Notes: generated from the letters alone by a model not told the origin. A DNA stretch of 64,000 nt from Parnassius smintheus behrii (GCA_036936625.1 JAUPFT010000001.1:40930079-40994078); one strand, 5' to 3'. Numbered from the stretch's first letter, positions 23,274 to 33,376 are shown. Program-made: numbers and translations.

Positions 23274-23385
23274 CTCAGTGTGGTTAATTAGTAGTGTTTT
23301 AAGTTTTTATTGGTGTTCGGTAATAAAAGTGTAAATTTTGGTTCAATCGGCAGTTTTTATTGTAACGAACCTCAAGCTCGTAACT
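23274..23385 (+). repeat. Truncated 5' LTR of the Ty3/Gypsy element
   Basis: Matches the last ~110 bp of the 3' LTR (TCAGTGTGGTTAATTAGTAG, GGTGTTCGGTAATAAA, CCTCAAGCTCGTAAC) with a few differences. AATAAA in both copies may be the LTR poly(A) signal. Confidence 0.85.
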
Positions 23386-23387
23386 AT

Positions 23388-23403
23388 TGGTGTCAGAAGT
23401 GGG
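23388..23403 (+). other. Putative tRNA primer-binding site
   Basis: TGGTGTCAGAAGTGGG starts 2 nt after the LTR end and begins with TGG, complementary to the CCA tail of tRNAs. I have not matched it to a specific tRNA. Confidence 0.6.
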
Positions 23404-23412
23404 AAAAAATCA

Positions 23413-24047
23413 TGCCGATTTTACCTAAGGACAGGATGGAGTTGAAGCTAGGCAACATGATCTACCTGCATAATGTCATCCTGGCTGATATAATGGACGA
23501 CTGCATCCTGGGCCTAGACTTTATGAGGAATAATTGTTGTGAGATCGACGTTAAGCAAGGTGTTTTGAAATGTGGGCAGGAGGAACTTTTTATGGAAGGT
23601 GCGTTACCAGGGAACGTGTACAGCATTAAGAAGATTGTTCTTCCGCCGAGATCGGAAACGATTGTGCCGGTTAGTCTTCCTCGAAACCCTGGGAAAGCTC
23701 ACCGTTGTGTACTTGTGGAAAGGGTAAACAATGACCCTCCATGGAAAGAGGCTCGAACCTTGGTCAGAACCACTGACATCTCAGTAGTACGTGTGCTGAA
23801 CCTTTGTGAACGGGAACACATTATACAAAGAGGCACGCTGGTTGGTACTTTGAGGAAGTGGATTGGTTACGACCGTGCCAATATCTATCGAGTGAGACCC
23901 CCAGCAAGGATGTACAAACGAGAGTGACCACACTTTTGGAAGACTGTCGCAGCGTTCTCTCCCCGAACGAAATGGTCAAGGCGGAGAAGTTGTTACTCAA
24001 GTATGCCAATGTATTCTCATCAAACGATACTGACATAGGTAAGACTG
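23413..24047 (+). pseudogene. Ty3/Gypsy pol: protease C-terminus and pre-RT linker
   Basis: The frame holds DDCILGLDFMRNNCCEID, the C-terminal flap block of a retropepsin, then a linker (LPPRSETIVPVSLPRN). No DSG/DTG active site or gag precedes it: the coding sequence starts within 30 bp of the primer-binding site, so gag and half the protease were deleted. A frameshift near 23850-23900 moves into the frame ending CRSVLSPNEMVKAEKLLLKY, which runs straight into the Penelope insertion at 24048 and resumes at 30305 in the same phase. Confidence 0.8.
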
Positions 24048-24048
24048 A

Positions 24049-24404
24049 ATGATTTCTTAAATTTACGCGAACACTACACATTGAATAAAACTATTATTTA
24101 CGGATTTTATCGCGTTTAATTACATTAATTTATTTTTATTATTATCCCGACGTTTCGGGTGCTTTACAGCGCCCATGGTCACGGGGTCACAAAATTAATA
24201 TTAAAAAACTGAAGGTAGCCGGACTAACTATGACATTGGGACGTCAAACATCTCAGTCCCCCCGTGACCATGGGCGCTGTAAAGCACCCGAAACGTCGGG
24301 ATAATAATAAAAATAAATTAATGTAATTAAACGCGATAAAATCCGTAAATAATAGTTTTATTCAATGTGTAGTGTTCCCGTAAATTTAAGAAATCATTAT
24401 GTGA
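24049..24404. repeat. Penelope 5' terminal inverted repeat (pLTR)
   Basis: Left arm 24049 to about 24176 and right arm about 24268-24404 are reverse complements with few differences. The centre holds TGAAGGTAGCCGGACTAACT, which recurs near 30140 before the 3' end. Partly inverted terminal copies are characteristic of Penelope elements. The arms contain the hammerhead-like core CTGTAAAG followed by CGAAACGTCGGG. The arm continues into the first residues of the downstream frame, so the true translation start is uncertain. Confidence 0.85.
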
Positions 24405-25282
24405 ACCAGTACGGACTGGTAATAGCAAATAAAATTCGCCGATTAGAAGATTTTAAAACCAAGCGCGCAAGATATATAACATCTTTAAATTTCTTGAAGA
24501 GATGCAGAGACCATAATCTCATTCCTACGTGTGTCAAAATATTAACAAAAAAGGACATTCGAGGAAGCGCTAAGATCTTAAATCAGGCAAGTAAAAAGTT
24601 GTTACGGACGGTGATTCAGCAGAAACGGTTCGATTTACATTTCATAAACAACACCATAGACAATTTGTCCAGTGAACTAAAGACAATTTTAACGACATTT
24701 GATTTTAATAATTGCATCGAAACTTTAAACAAACGAGAAACATCAAAATACAATGAATGCAAAAATAAACAAATAGAAAAATACCAAAAATTAACGATCA
24801 AATCAAATGCCAAACATCCAAGTCAACGCCAGAACAATAAACAACCGTTGACCATAGACACAAACTATAAACAACGCACTGTCTATAATTTGTCAAAACA
24901 TACACTGGACGAACCGACAATGAAAGTATTAGCGAAGGGAATGAACTTCGCATTAACTACGCGAAAAATCCCGTACGAAGAAATTATCTGCAGTGTTGAG
25001 GATTGTCTGTTTAAGAATAATATCGGTAAGGAAGATTTGGAGGCCATACGTCAAGATATTTCGTCCTTGTTACGTCGTAGTTCAGTGCCGAAACCAAACC
25101 TTCCCAAAGACGAATTTATAACGCTTACGGAACAGACCAGAACTCACGATTCTCCGCGCGGATAAAGGAAATGCTACGGTGGTAATGGACGCGTCGGAAT
25201 ATAATTTTAAAATACAACAACTTTTATCGGACGAAAGTACATATAAAAAGGTCAAAACAGACCCTACAACTAACACGCTTAA
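24365..25282 (+). pseudogene. Penelope ORF, N-terminal part (frameshifted)
   Basis: A 266-residue Lys/Asn-rich frame with LNFLKRCRDHNLIPTCVKI, LNQASKKLL and VLAKGMNFALTTRKIP, the N-terminal region preceding RT in Penelope proteins. Near 25140 the frame shifts; the next frame reads ILRADKGNATVVMDASEY, the first RT block, and continues to the Harbinger insertion at 25283. The same frame resumes after the insertion. Confidence 0.85.
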
Positions 25283-25660
25283 AGGTTTTCGCACATTATA
25301 ACAACTCACCGGCGACTCGACTCTATGCTAGACATTGAAATTTAAGCCCTGTATCATATGTTCAAGGTTCAATTTCAAAAAATGATTATAAAATAGTGTA
25401 CAACGAGTGGCCTACGCATCGTACACTAGAGGTCAACCCCGACACGTTTGTCACGCAATGACCATACGTCGTCCACGCAACGACCAAACGTTGTCCACGT
25501 AACGACTATGCGTTTGCGACTGACGCGTGACGGGCAACCATTTGCCAGCCCACCCGTCCGCCCCGTGCCTTCCCCCCGCCCGCCAACCCGCCATCATTCA
25601 CTATAGAATCGAAGGACGGAGTGCACGTTGGCGGTACACGGTGATAATTTTTCGAAAATC

Positions 25661-27979
25661 ATGCTGAAAGAAAAGTTGATAGAAGAAGTGCGAAAATATC
25701 CGCTACTATACGACCTTCGTGATCCGAAATATAGTGACGTACATAAGAAGGAAAAGGCATGGAATGAAATCGCTATTGTATTGTCGCAACCAGGTAAGAA
25801 TTTATTTTTTTTTGAGTTATTGATTTTGCCATAATCTACAGAAATTCAGCTATCGAACAAATAAATATGTGTGATTCTAATAGATATTAATAATAATGTT
25901 AAAACTTATAAGTCATTTCATTAAAGTACATTGTTGAGAAAATTTAATTCAACCTGTTACATCCAAAAAGTAGGTATGTTATTGTACAGTTAACAGTACC
26001 TACGATTTTCTACTTGGACACTCGAAAAATCTTGGTTTATCGTAAAAATTAGTTTTTTCACATACAGTAATATAAAATCCCAGAATTTACTGATATAAAA
26101 TATTAAATCTACGTCATATATATTTTTTTTTAGTTTGGGTTTCTGTATGTTATAATAAAGTGCCTTACGTTTATTTAATATAGGTAATCAGTAATAAAAT
26201 CCCAGCTTAGTATAGAAACTTGTTTAATATTCTTAATAAGCCAATAATATTATAACCAACTTCTTACGATTATTACATATTAATTATACATGATCTATAT
26301 TAAATGCTGCCACGCAACTCGTCCTTCGGGAGATTGAAAATAAGTTGCAAACATATCACGAGTTTCAAAAGCAGATGCCGAAGATTCACTTATATCTTCT
26401 GGAATTGTACTTAGATTACTTAGTAATCTCTGTTCATCATCATTATTGGCCGAACTCTGCCTTGTGTTGACTTCATCATCGGATGTTATATTATAACACC
26501 GCATGACATTGTGTAAAATACACGTCGCAAAGACCACAATATCAACATATTTTGGGTGTAAATGCAAATTCTTATTATAAATTCCAAATTTTTGATATAA
26601 GATGCCGAACGCGTTTTCAACTACTCTGCGAGCTCGCGATAAGCGATTATTGTATATTCTTTCCTTTTCTGAAATGCCACTTGAACGTGGATATGGTCGC
26701 AATAAATTCCTTTTTAAAGGAAACGCTTCGTCGGCTACAAAAACATGTGGCATTATTATTTCAGTACCAGGTAATGGTGTGTCAGTTGGAATATTAAATG
26801 TATTCATTTCAATCGCTCTTCCTAATCTTGACGATGCCAAAATTCCGCCATCACTATTCTTGCCATAGGCCCCTATATCGACAGCTATAAATCTGTATTT
26901 ATCATCGACGACAGCCATGAGGACGATAGAGAAGTGTTTTTTATAATTAAAAAATAGCGAGCCGCTGCTAGGAGGAGCAATTATGTTTACATGTTTGCCG
27001 TCGATGGCACCTATACAGTTTGGAAAATTCCATTTTTTATTGAAACCATCTGCGATTCTTTTCCAGTCTTCGGTAGTAGGTGTGGGCATGAACTTCCCCT
27101 TCATTGTATTTATAATCGCATTGCACACATCTTTTAATATCGACCGGATGGTACTTTCGCCTAACCGAAAGCTTGAACTCATAGTCCTAAATGAACAGCC
27201 ACTAATCAAGTACCTGAAACAACCAATTTTTCTTTATATTTATATTATTTTGTTACAGCGTCAGAATGTAAGAAGATATGGCAAAACTTAAGGGAATATC
27301 ATAGAAGAGCCATTAAAAAGAAAGCAACTAAAAGTGGTCAGAGTGCTAATACTAATAAAAAATGGCAATATGAAACTGAAATGTCTTTTTTATTACCACA
27401 TTATAAAGAACGGTCTACAGTGACGTCAGTGGACAACACAGATGATGGTGATGATGAAAATAGCTTATCTGCTGCGGAAATTCTTGCCAATGTGACTAAT
27501 AATGAAGAATCTCAAGACTCGTCAATTATCTCGGAGCGTCCTGAATCTTCGGTGTCTATGTACGATTCATCTAGATCAGTGTTTCCTGACATTCCAAAAA
27601 CGACAAAACGAAAGAAATTGCAAGAAACAAGTGCATCGGCGGTTTTAATGGAATATTTATTAAAAAAAAAAACGATGAAGATGGAAAGCAGAATGACGAA
27701 ATGGATAAATTTTTTTTAAGTATTTCTAGCACAGTAAAAAAATTATCTACCTATAATCAAGCACTTTTAAAGTCAAGAATTTTTAATTTAGTTTCGGAAG
27801 CTGAAATACAAGAACTGCAAAATAATCGAAACTGTTACTATGATGATTTTTTTGCACCAGGAACTTCTGGCTACACAACTCAAAACCTAAATGCAGGTAC
27901 TACCGGTAGTAGCACCGCTAGCACCCAACAGCAAAATACAACGCCTATGGAAGAATCGAGGGTTGATGGTTCTTCTTAA
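25661..27979 (+). CDS. Harbinger MADF-BESS DNA-binding protein (two exons, one frameshift)
   Basis: Exon 1 (25661-25793) starts MLKEKLIEEVRKYPLLYDLR, a MADF domain N-terminus, and ends at CCAG|GTAAGA. Exon 2 (27259-27979) begins after TTGTTACAG with CKKIWQNLREYHRRAIKKK, completing MADF; the phase matches. Downstream are acidic/Ser-rich residues and a BESS motif (MDKFFLSISSTVKKL ... NLVSEAEIQEL). A one-base indel in the A run at 27660-27671 puts BESS out of frame in this copy. PIF/Harbinger elements need such a second protein to bring transposase to the termini and nucleus. The 1,465-bp intron contains the whole second exon of the transposase on the other strand. Confidence 0.8.
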
Positions 27980-28379
27980 CACAATTAAAGTAAAATTGCT
28001 TTGCTTTGATTTATCCTTTAACTTGATATATAAATAAATACATATAAATTATAAAAAAGTTTCTTATTGCTTACCTTAATGTCACTGCCAGCTTTTCTTC
28101 CGGTGATACAGCTTCTCTAAATCGCGTGTTTCTTTTGTAGATGTCGTCCTCAATAATATTAAGTATATAATAAAACAAGTATCTCGGCATACGGAAATAG
28201 ATATAGAATTTTTCTTCGTCATCTAGCAGACGTTTCCGGATATTCCAATATTCCCCTTCTGATTTCCTTTGTCGCAACAAATCATGTACCCAATATCTTC
28301 TTTTCCTGCTGTTTCGTTCATTTTCATTATCAAATATAATAGCTATAATCGCCAGTTCACTGAATGTAAAGTTCGACAT
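26295..28379 (-). CDS. PIF/Harbinger transposase, HARBI1-like (two exons)
   Basis: Exon 1 (28379-28075) starts at the Met of MSNFTFSELAIIAI and ends ACATTAAG|GTAAGC. Exon 2 (27213-26295) follows TTGTTTCAG; the phases join to give TLRYLISGC. An upstream in-frame Met at 28523 lies in the subterminal region and is less likely. Exon 2 has the DDE core: GAIDGKHVNI (first Asp), HVFVADEAF (second Asp) and ARRVVENAFG (Glu). HTH-like residues STIRSILKDVC lie near its start. The reconstructed gene is about 407 residues, normal for HARBI1-type transposases. No stop or frameshift was seen, so this protein may be intact. Its 861-bp intron contains exon 2 of the MADF-BESS gene. Confidence 0.88.
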
Positions 28380-28600
28380 TTCATAAGCAACACGACTTCT
28401 TTGGACAAAATTTAACCGAAAACTGAGGTTAGACGAGTTGTCTGTTGAATAACCCACTCGTTGGCACCGCGTTGGCCACTCCTTGACACCGCGTTGTCCA
28501 CTAGTGACCATTGGGTGGATCAACTAGTTGACTACTCATCGAGAGTGTGAGTAGAGTTGCTGCCGCGTTGGCGTGGAGTTGTTATAATGTGCGAAGACCT

Positions 28601-30125
28601 TAAAACATCTAGCGATTTAATAAAGAAATACTCCGAAAAATTAAATCTCGACGTGAATTCGCTAATACCATCATGTGCCAAACCACCGAGGTTGTATGGG
28701 TTACCGAAGATACACAAACCAAACGCTCCACTACGTCCCATAGTGAGCCAGATTGATTCACCAACTTATAAGCTGGCACAATACTTAGCAAAAATACTAT
28801 CACCACTGAGAGGACATACCAGAGCACACACAAAGGATTCATACCATTTTGTGAGTGAGATAAAAGACCTACATCTCGCTAACAATGAAACTATGGTCAG
28901 TTTTGATGTTCAGTCACTATTTACATGCCTACCTATTGTGGATTGCATCTCAATTGTAACTAGGAAGCTAGAAGAAAATAACATGCCTCAAGAATATGCA
29001 AAACTACTTGAACATTGCCTCACATCTGGCTATCTATTGTGGAAGGAGGAGTTCTACAAGCAAGTAGATGGTGTGGCGATGGGCTCACCTGTGTCTCCCA
29101 TAGTCGCCGACATATTCATGGAGGACTTTGAGGAGAAAGCCCTTCTTACTGCTCCTGTAAATCCAAGGTTCTACAAGCGGTACGTAGACGACATTTTCAC
29201 AATTTTACCATCTGACAAAGTAACTGCATTTTTAGACCACCTTAACTCCATAAACTCTAAAATACAATTCACAATGGAGTTAGAGGCAAATAATTCTTTA
29301 GCTTTCCTAGATGTTTTAGTCATCCGAAATCCTGATAACACTATTGGTCACACTGTGTATAGGAAAAAGACCCATACCAACCGATATCTAAATGGTGAAT
29401 CTCACCATCATCCTTCACAGTTAGCTACCGTGGGTAAATCTTTGTTTCAGAGAGCACGAGGGATCTGTGACAGAAAACATCTGGCTGCGGAGCTTCAGCA
29501 TGTCAAGCAAGTATTGCAAGACAACAAGCTTCGGGTCCCGCGCCTACGTCACAGTGAACGAGTGAAGCCGGCCACAGTCGAGCGCGCGCCTGCTCTACTA
29601 CCATATGTTAGAGGAGTCACGGACAAGATTGGCTACATCTTGAAGCGAGCGTCCATTAAGACATACTACAAGCCGCTGAAGAAGATTAGTCAATTTTTAC
29701 CATCCATCAAATGTAATATTCCTCTACAAGATGCAGGTGTGTACAAGCTAGATTGTGAATGTGGTCTCTCTTACATAGGTCAAACAAAGAGATCTATAAA
29801 AACCCGCGTGAAGGAACATATAGCTGATGTGAAGCACCGACGCTCCGGGAAGTCTGCAGTCTGCGAACATGTTCAAGATCGTCCCCACCATTACATTAGA
29901 TTTGATAAACCACAAATTCTCGCAAAAGAACACCGATTCCTACCTAGGATGATACGCGAGGCTATTGAAATTAAAAAACATCCAAATTTCAATAGAGAAG
30001 ATGGTTGGGTGCTACCATCTGCTTGGGATCCTATAATTAATAAAATTAAACCCAAACCCAAGCATACCACTGCAAGACTTCATGATACTATAAGCTCGTT
30101 TTGCGTAAATCGGACCAAAAATTAA
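28601..30125 (+). CDS. Penelope reverse transcriptase and GIY-YIG endonuclease, C-terminal part
   Basis: A continuous frame of ~507 Penelope residues; the ATG-led frame opening at 28557 includes Harbinger sequence up to 28600. RT blocks: LYGLPKIHKP and LRPIVSQIDSP, then VSFDVQSLFT (first Asp), VAMGSPVSPIVADIFME, and YKRYVDDIF with the catalytic Asp pair near residue 210 of that frame. A linker with LPYVRGVTDKIGYILKRA leads to the endonuclease with GVYKL ... CGLSYIGQTKRSIKTRVKEH (GIY-YIG core). No stop or frameshift was seen here. The protein primes reverse transcription at nicks made by its endonuclease. The first half of the RT lies upstream of the Harbinger insertion. Confidence 0.92.
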
Positions 30126-30291
30126 TATTAAAAAACTGAAGGTAGCCGGACTAACTATGACATTGGGACGTCAAACATCTCAGTCCCCCCGTGACCATGG
30201 GCGCTGTAAAGCACCCGAAACGTCGGGATAATAATAAAAATAAATTAATGTAATTAAACGCGATAAAATCCGTAAATAATAGTTTTATTCA
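30126..30291 (+). repeat. Penelope 3' terminal repeat
   Basis: Direct copy of 24190-24365 of the 5' terminus: AACTGAAGGTAGCCGGACTA, CCCGTGACCATGGGCGCTGT, AAGCACCCGAAACGTCGGGA and AATAGTTTTATTCAA. The second 13-bp target duplication follows immediately. Confidence 0.9.
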
Positions 30292-30304
30292 ATAGGTAAG
30301 ACTG

Positions 30305-30990
30305 GCTTAGTTCAACACAAAATAAACACAGGAGAAGAATTGCCTATCCGTCAGTGGCCAAGAAGATTGCCGGTAGCACGTGAAAAGGAAGTAGAAACCA
30401 TGATTGAAGGAATGGTAAAGGATGGTGTTATTGAACCTTCCTCTAGTCCATGGTGTTCACCCGTGGTGCTGGTAAAGAAGAAGGATGGCAGCATGCGGTT
30501 TTGTGTTGACTACCGCCGTCTGAACGACGTTACGAAGAAGGACAGCTATCCCTTGCCAAGAATTGATGACACGCTGGACATGCTTACAGGAGTAAAGTGG
30601 TTTAGCACGCTGGATCTAAAAAGTGGCTACTGGCAAGTTGAAATTGACCCTAAGGACAAGGAGAAAACTGCGTTCTCGACGGGAAAGGGTCTGTGGCAAT
30701 TTAAAGTAATGCCGTTTGGGTTGTGCAATGCTCCAGCAACGTTTGAAAGGCTGATGGAACTTGTACTTACCGGGCTAATTGGCGATGCCTGTCTGGTCTA
30801 CTTGGATGACATCATCATCGTAGGCCGTACGTTTGAGGAACACCTTCAAAACCTGGAACGTGTGCGCATGAAGATTCAGAGTGCCAACTTTAAGTTGAGT
30901 CCGAAGAAATGTTCACTATTCAAACGGCAAGTCAACTTCTTGGGGTATGTAGTTTCGGAAGAATTTTATGAAAATCGCCGCTGTCAATGA
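30305..30990 (+). pseudogene. Ty3/Gypsy reverse transcriptase domain
   Basis: Continues the frame interrupted at 24047. Carries WCSPVVLVKKKDGSMRFCVD, FSTLDLKSGYWQVE (first catalytic Asp), FKVMPFGLCNAPATFERLM, LVYLDDIIIVG (catalytic Asp pair) and CSLFKRQVNFLGYVVS. This domain is the best preserved part of the element and is free of stops until ~30985. Confidence 0.92.
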
Positions 30991-31537
30991 TTGGCCGGTT
31001 CCAAAATACAAGACGCAGGTTAGAGCATTTTTGGGGTTGTGCTACTATTATCGGCGATTTGTGAAGAACTTTGCCAAACCTCTGCACAAGCTAGCATTTC
31101 TGCTGGGATGAAAGTTGCAATATCGCATTCCATGAGCTCAAAGACCGTCTGTGCAAAACACCTATTTTGGGATACCCTGATGCAAGCAAAGAATTTATAG
31201 TTGACACAGACGCAAGTGATATAGGACTTGGCGGTGCGTTGTCTCAACGGAATGGTGACCAAGAGGTCGTGACAGCGTACTTCAGCAAGTCGTTGTCAAA
31301 ACCGGAAAGGAACTATTGTGTCACAAGACGCGAATTACTGTGGTAAAGTCGTTGCAGCATTTTAGCAAATATCTTCTGGGGCGGAAATTTCACTTACGAA
31401 CTGACCATGCTGCACTAAAATGGCTATTGCAGTTTAAAAATCCAGAAGGACAAGTTACGAGGTGGATTTAACTACTGCAGGAATACGACTTTGAGATCGA
31501 ACATCGCAGCGGGAAATCTCATGGCAACGCAGATGCA
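30968..31537 (+). pseudogene. Ty3/Gypsy connection and RNase H region, heavily broken
   Basis: Pieces in all three frames: NDWPVPKYKTQVRAFLGLC and YYYRRFVKNFAKPLHKL, then in other frames the DTDASDIGLGGALSQ-like RNase H start, NYCVTRRELL, FHLRTDHAALKWLLQFKN and YDFEIEHRSGKSHGNADALS. At least four frameshifts or stops (near 31105, 31345 and 31470, for example) destroy it. Confidence 0.85.
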
Positions 31538-32972
31538 TTGTCAAGAAGACCTTGTCCTGAAGATTGCAAACATTGTACTAGGCAAGAGAGTAAGGAAGTG
31601 GTATCCGTGAGGATGCTCAGGACAGACCACCTCAGCAACGAGTGGAAGGACATCTTACAATATGCACAGCAGGAAGATCCGGACATCAAGCCGATTCTGA
31701 AATGGATGAAGGCCAGTGCTCCCAAGCCCAAGTGGAGCGACGTCTCAGCGATGAGTTCGACCACTAAAAGCTATTGGGCCCAATGGGACAGCTTGCTGCT
31801 TCAGGATGGAGTTCTGTGCCGTAAATGGGAAAGTGTTCGGGGAGACAGCTGTCATTTGCAAATGGTTGACCCTAAAGCTAAGGTACGGGATGTTCTACAG
31901 CTGTACCATAATGATGTTAAACGAACTCTACTGAAGATCCGGGAACGATTTTACTGGGTCCACTGTCGAAACGATGTCGAGGTCTGGTGTCGCAAATGTA
32001 CAAGTTGTGCGGTTATAAAGAAACCTCAGACTCGTAGTAGAGGTGCATTGAAGTTATATAATGTTGGTGCACCATGAGAGAGAATAGCCATTAACGTTGC
32101 GGGGCCGTTTCCGGAGAGTGAAAGCGGTAACAAGTATTTCATGGTCGTGATGCATTACTTCACTAAGTGGCCAGAAGTCTTCGCCATTCCTAATCAAGAA
32201 GCTTCAACAGTTGCAGATAAACTAGTTCATGAAGTCTTCTGTCGTTTTGGAGTACCTTTAGAGATTCACAGCGATCAAGGAAGGAATTTTGAGTCTCTAA
32301 TATTCCATGAAACTTGCCGAGTTATGGGTACTCACATTACAGGTACTGACTTCTTATCACACGCAATCTGATGGAATGGTAGAACGATTTAATCAGACAT
32401 TGGAGAGGTACCTAGCAAAAGTTGTAGACAATGGGCAACGGGACTGGGACAAGCACATACAACCGTTTTTGTTGTCATATCGAAGCGCTGTTCACGAAAG
32501 TACATCAGTGACACCAGCTTTCGCAAACTTTGGAAGAGAATTACGGCTGCCTGCAGACCTGATCACCGGGATACCACCTGATGCCCCACGCATTATAATC
32601 GATTATGCAAATGAGTTCCGGAACAAAATGAATGACATTTATGAGCACGTCAGACAATCGGGTCAGCAAATGTCTGAAAAGCTGAAAACTCGGTATGACC
32701 GCAAAATGAACAACAAAGGGTTCGACGAAGGTTCACTAGTGTGGTTGCACAATCCAGTCCGCAGCAAAGGGAAATCTCCTAAGCTTCAAGCTAAATGGGA
32801 CGGCCCGTACCGGATTGTGACGAGGATCAACGATGTAACCTACCGGATACATAAAGGCGCAAAAGGGACTCCTAAGATCGTCCATGTGGATCGCCTGGCG
32901 TGTTATTATGGGGCCGATAATGCTTGGGACGAGTATGTCTTGGGAGGGGGCAGTGTTGCTCGCCTAAGTTGA
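31538..32972 (+). pseudogene. Ty3/Gypsy integrase, mutated
   Basis: N-terminal zinc-binding-like region with RERFYWVHCRNDVEVWCRKC, then a stop at 32075-32077. The catalytic core reads AINVAGPFPE, with Asn where the first catalytic Asp is expected, then IHSDQGRNFES (second Asp kept) and, after a frameshift near 32350, TQSDGMVERFNQTLERYL (Glu kept). The C-terminal domain (GSLVWLHNPVRSKGKSPKLQ, WDGPYRIV) is open to the stop at 32972, inside the 3' LTR. Inactive by at least three independent lesions. Confidence 0.88.
32942..32950 (+). other. Polypurine tract
   Basis: GGGAGGGGG lies just before the 3' LTR start, where plus-strand priming is expected. Confidence 0.7.
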
Positions 32973-33376
32973 CGTCAGGTACCTGGCACTAGCACCATCT
33001 AGTGTCGGGGAAAAGAGCGAGGAGGGCTTCCTAGAAAATGTCAATCTTGACTTTCGACCAACAGCGCCATCTAGTATCGAACAGAAGAATTAAGCTTTCT
33101 AGAAGCCCCACACTCGAACTTTCTGCGTCTGGTCGGTCGGCGCCCGTATCTACGAGAATGTTATGGATGTTTCGGTGTAAAAGTGTATTTAAACCCGCTG
33201 CATGCCTCCATCGGGGCAGTATTGAATTTGGCGAGACAAGCGAAGCTTCAAAATAAAGTGAATCAGTGTGGTTAATTAGTAGTGTTTTAAGTTTTAATTG
33301 GTGTTCGGTAATAAAGGTTTAAATTTTGGTATTTCAATCGGCGGTTTTTATTGTCACCAACCTCAAGCTCGTAACA
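32954..33376 (+). repeat. 3' LTR of the Ty3/Gypsy element, 423 bp
   Basis: Begins TGTTGCTCGCC and ends CTCGTAACA, so TGTT/AACA termini. Its last ~110 bp matches the remnant at 23274-23385. It contains the end and stop of the integrase frame, and AATAAA near 33311. Confidence 0.85.

Larger units (their letters stand above)
25283..28600. mobile_element. PIF/Harbinger DNA transposon, 3,318 bp
   Basis: Terminal inverted repeats of ~25 bp start AGGTTTTCGCACATTATAAC on the left and AGGTCTTCGCACATTATAAC on the right (minus strand), with one mismatch. The target duplication is TAA (25280-25282 and 28601-28603), matching the TWA preference of the superfamily. Subterminal regions carry repeated GTTGTCCAC/CGACC-type motifs (25440-25515 and 28450-28500). 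It encodes a DDE transposase (minus) and a MADF-BESS protein (plus) in an interlocked arrangement. The sharp repeats and nearly intact genes suggest this is the youngest layer of the nest. Confidence 0.95.
24048..30291 (+). mobile_element. Penelope-like retroelement (hosting a Harbinger)
   Basis: Flanked by 13-bp target duplications ATAGGTAAGACTG at 24035-24047 and 30292-30304 inside the gypsy pol frame. Structure: a long inverted repeat at the 5' end (24049-24404), a coding region interrupted by a 3.3-kb Harbinger transposon, a GIY-YIG endonuclease, and a 3' terminal copy of the repeat. Without the Harbinger it is about 2.9 kb, a normal Penelope length. One frameshift near 25140 disables it. 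Two further terminus fragments occur at 46990-47172 and 63815-64000. Confidence 0.93.
23274..33376 (+). mobile_element. Degenerate Ty3/Gypsy LTR retrotransposon with nested insertions
   Basis: Order: 5' LTR remnant, primer-binding site, protease tail, RT, RNase H, integrase, polypurine tract, 3' LTR. The unit contains 6,244 bp of Penelope plus Harbinger insertion (24048-30291) and one 13-bp target duplication. Gag and the protease active site are missing, the 5' LTR is cut to ~110 bp by the Tc1 remnant, and RNase H and integrase carry stops and frameshifts. It cannot move by itself. The RT block resembles the K02A2.6/CsRn1-like part of the group; the exact clade is undetermined. Confidence 0.9.

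Noticed and set aside
24365..24404. First ATG of the Penelope frame as the true start
   Set aside because: It lies in the terminal inverted repeat, so the start is ambiguous; the conserved part begins downstream.
26552..27291. Plus-strand frames opposite the Harbinger transposase
   Set aside because: Shadows of the minus-strand DDE exon; no domain.
28557..28600. N-terminal residues of the 522-residue Penelope frame
   Set aside because: These ~15 codons are Harbinger terminal repeat read through by chance; the Penelope coding sequence resumes at 28601.
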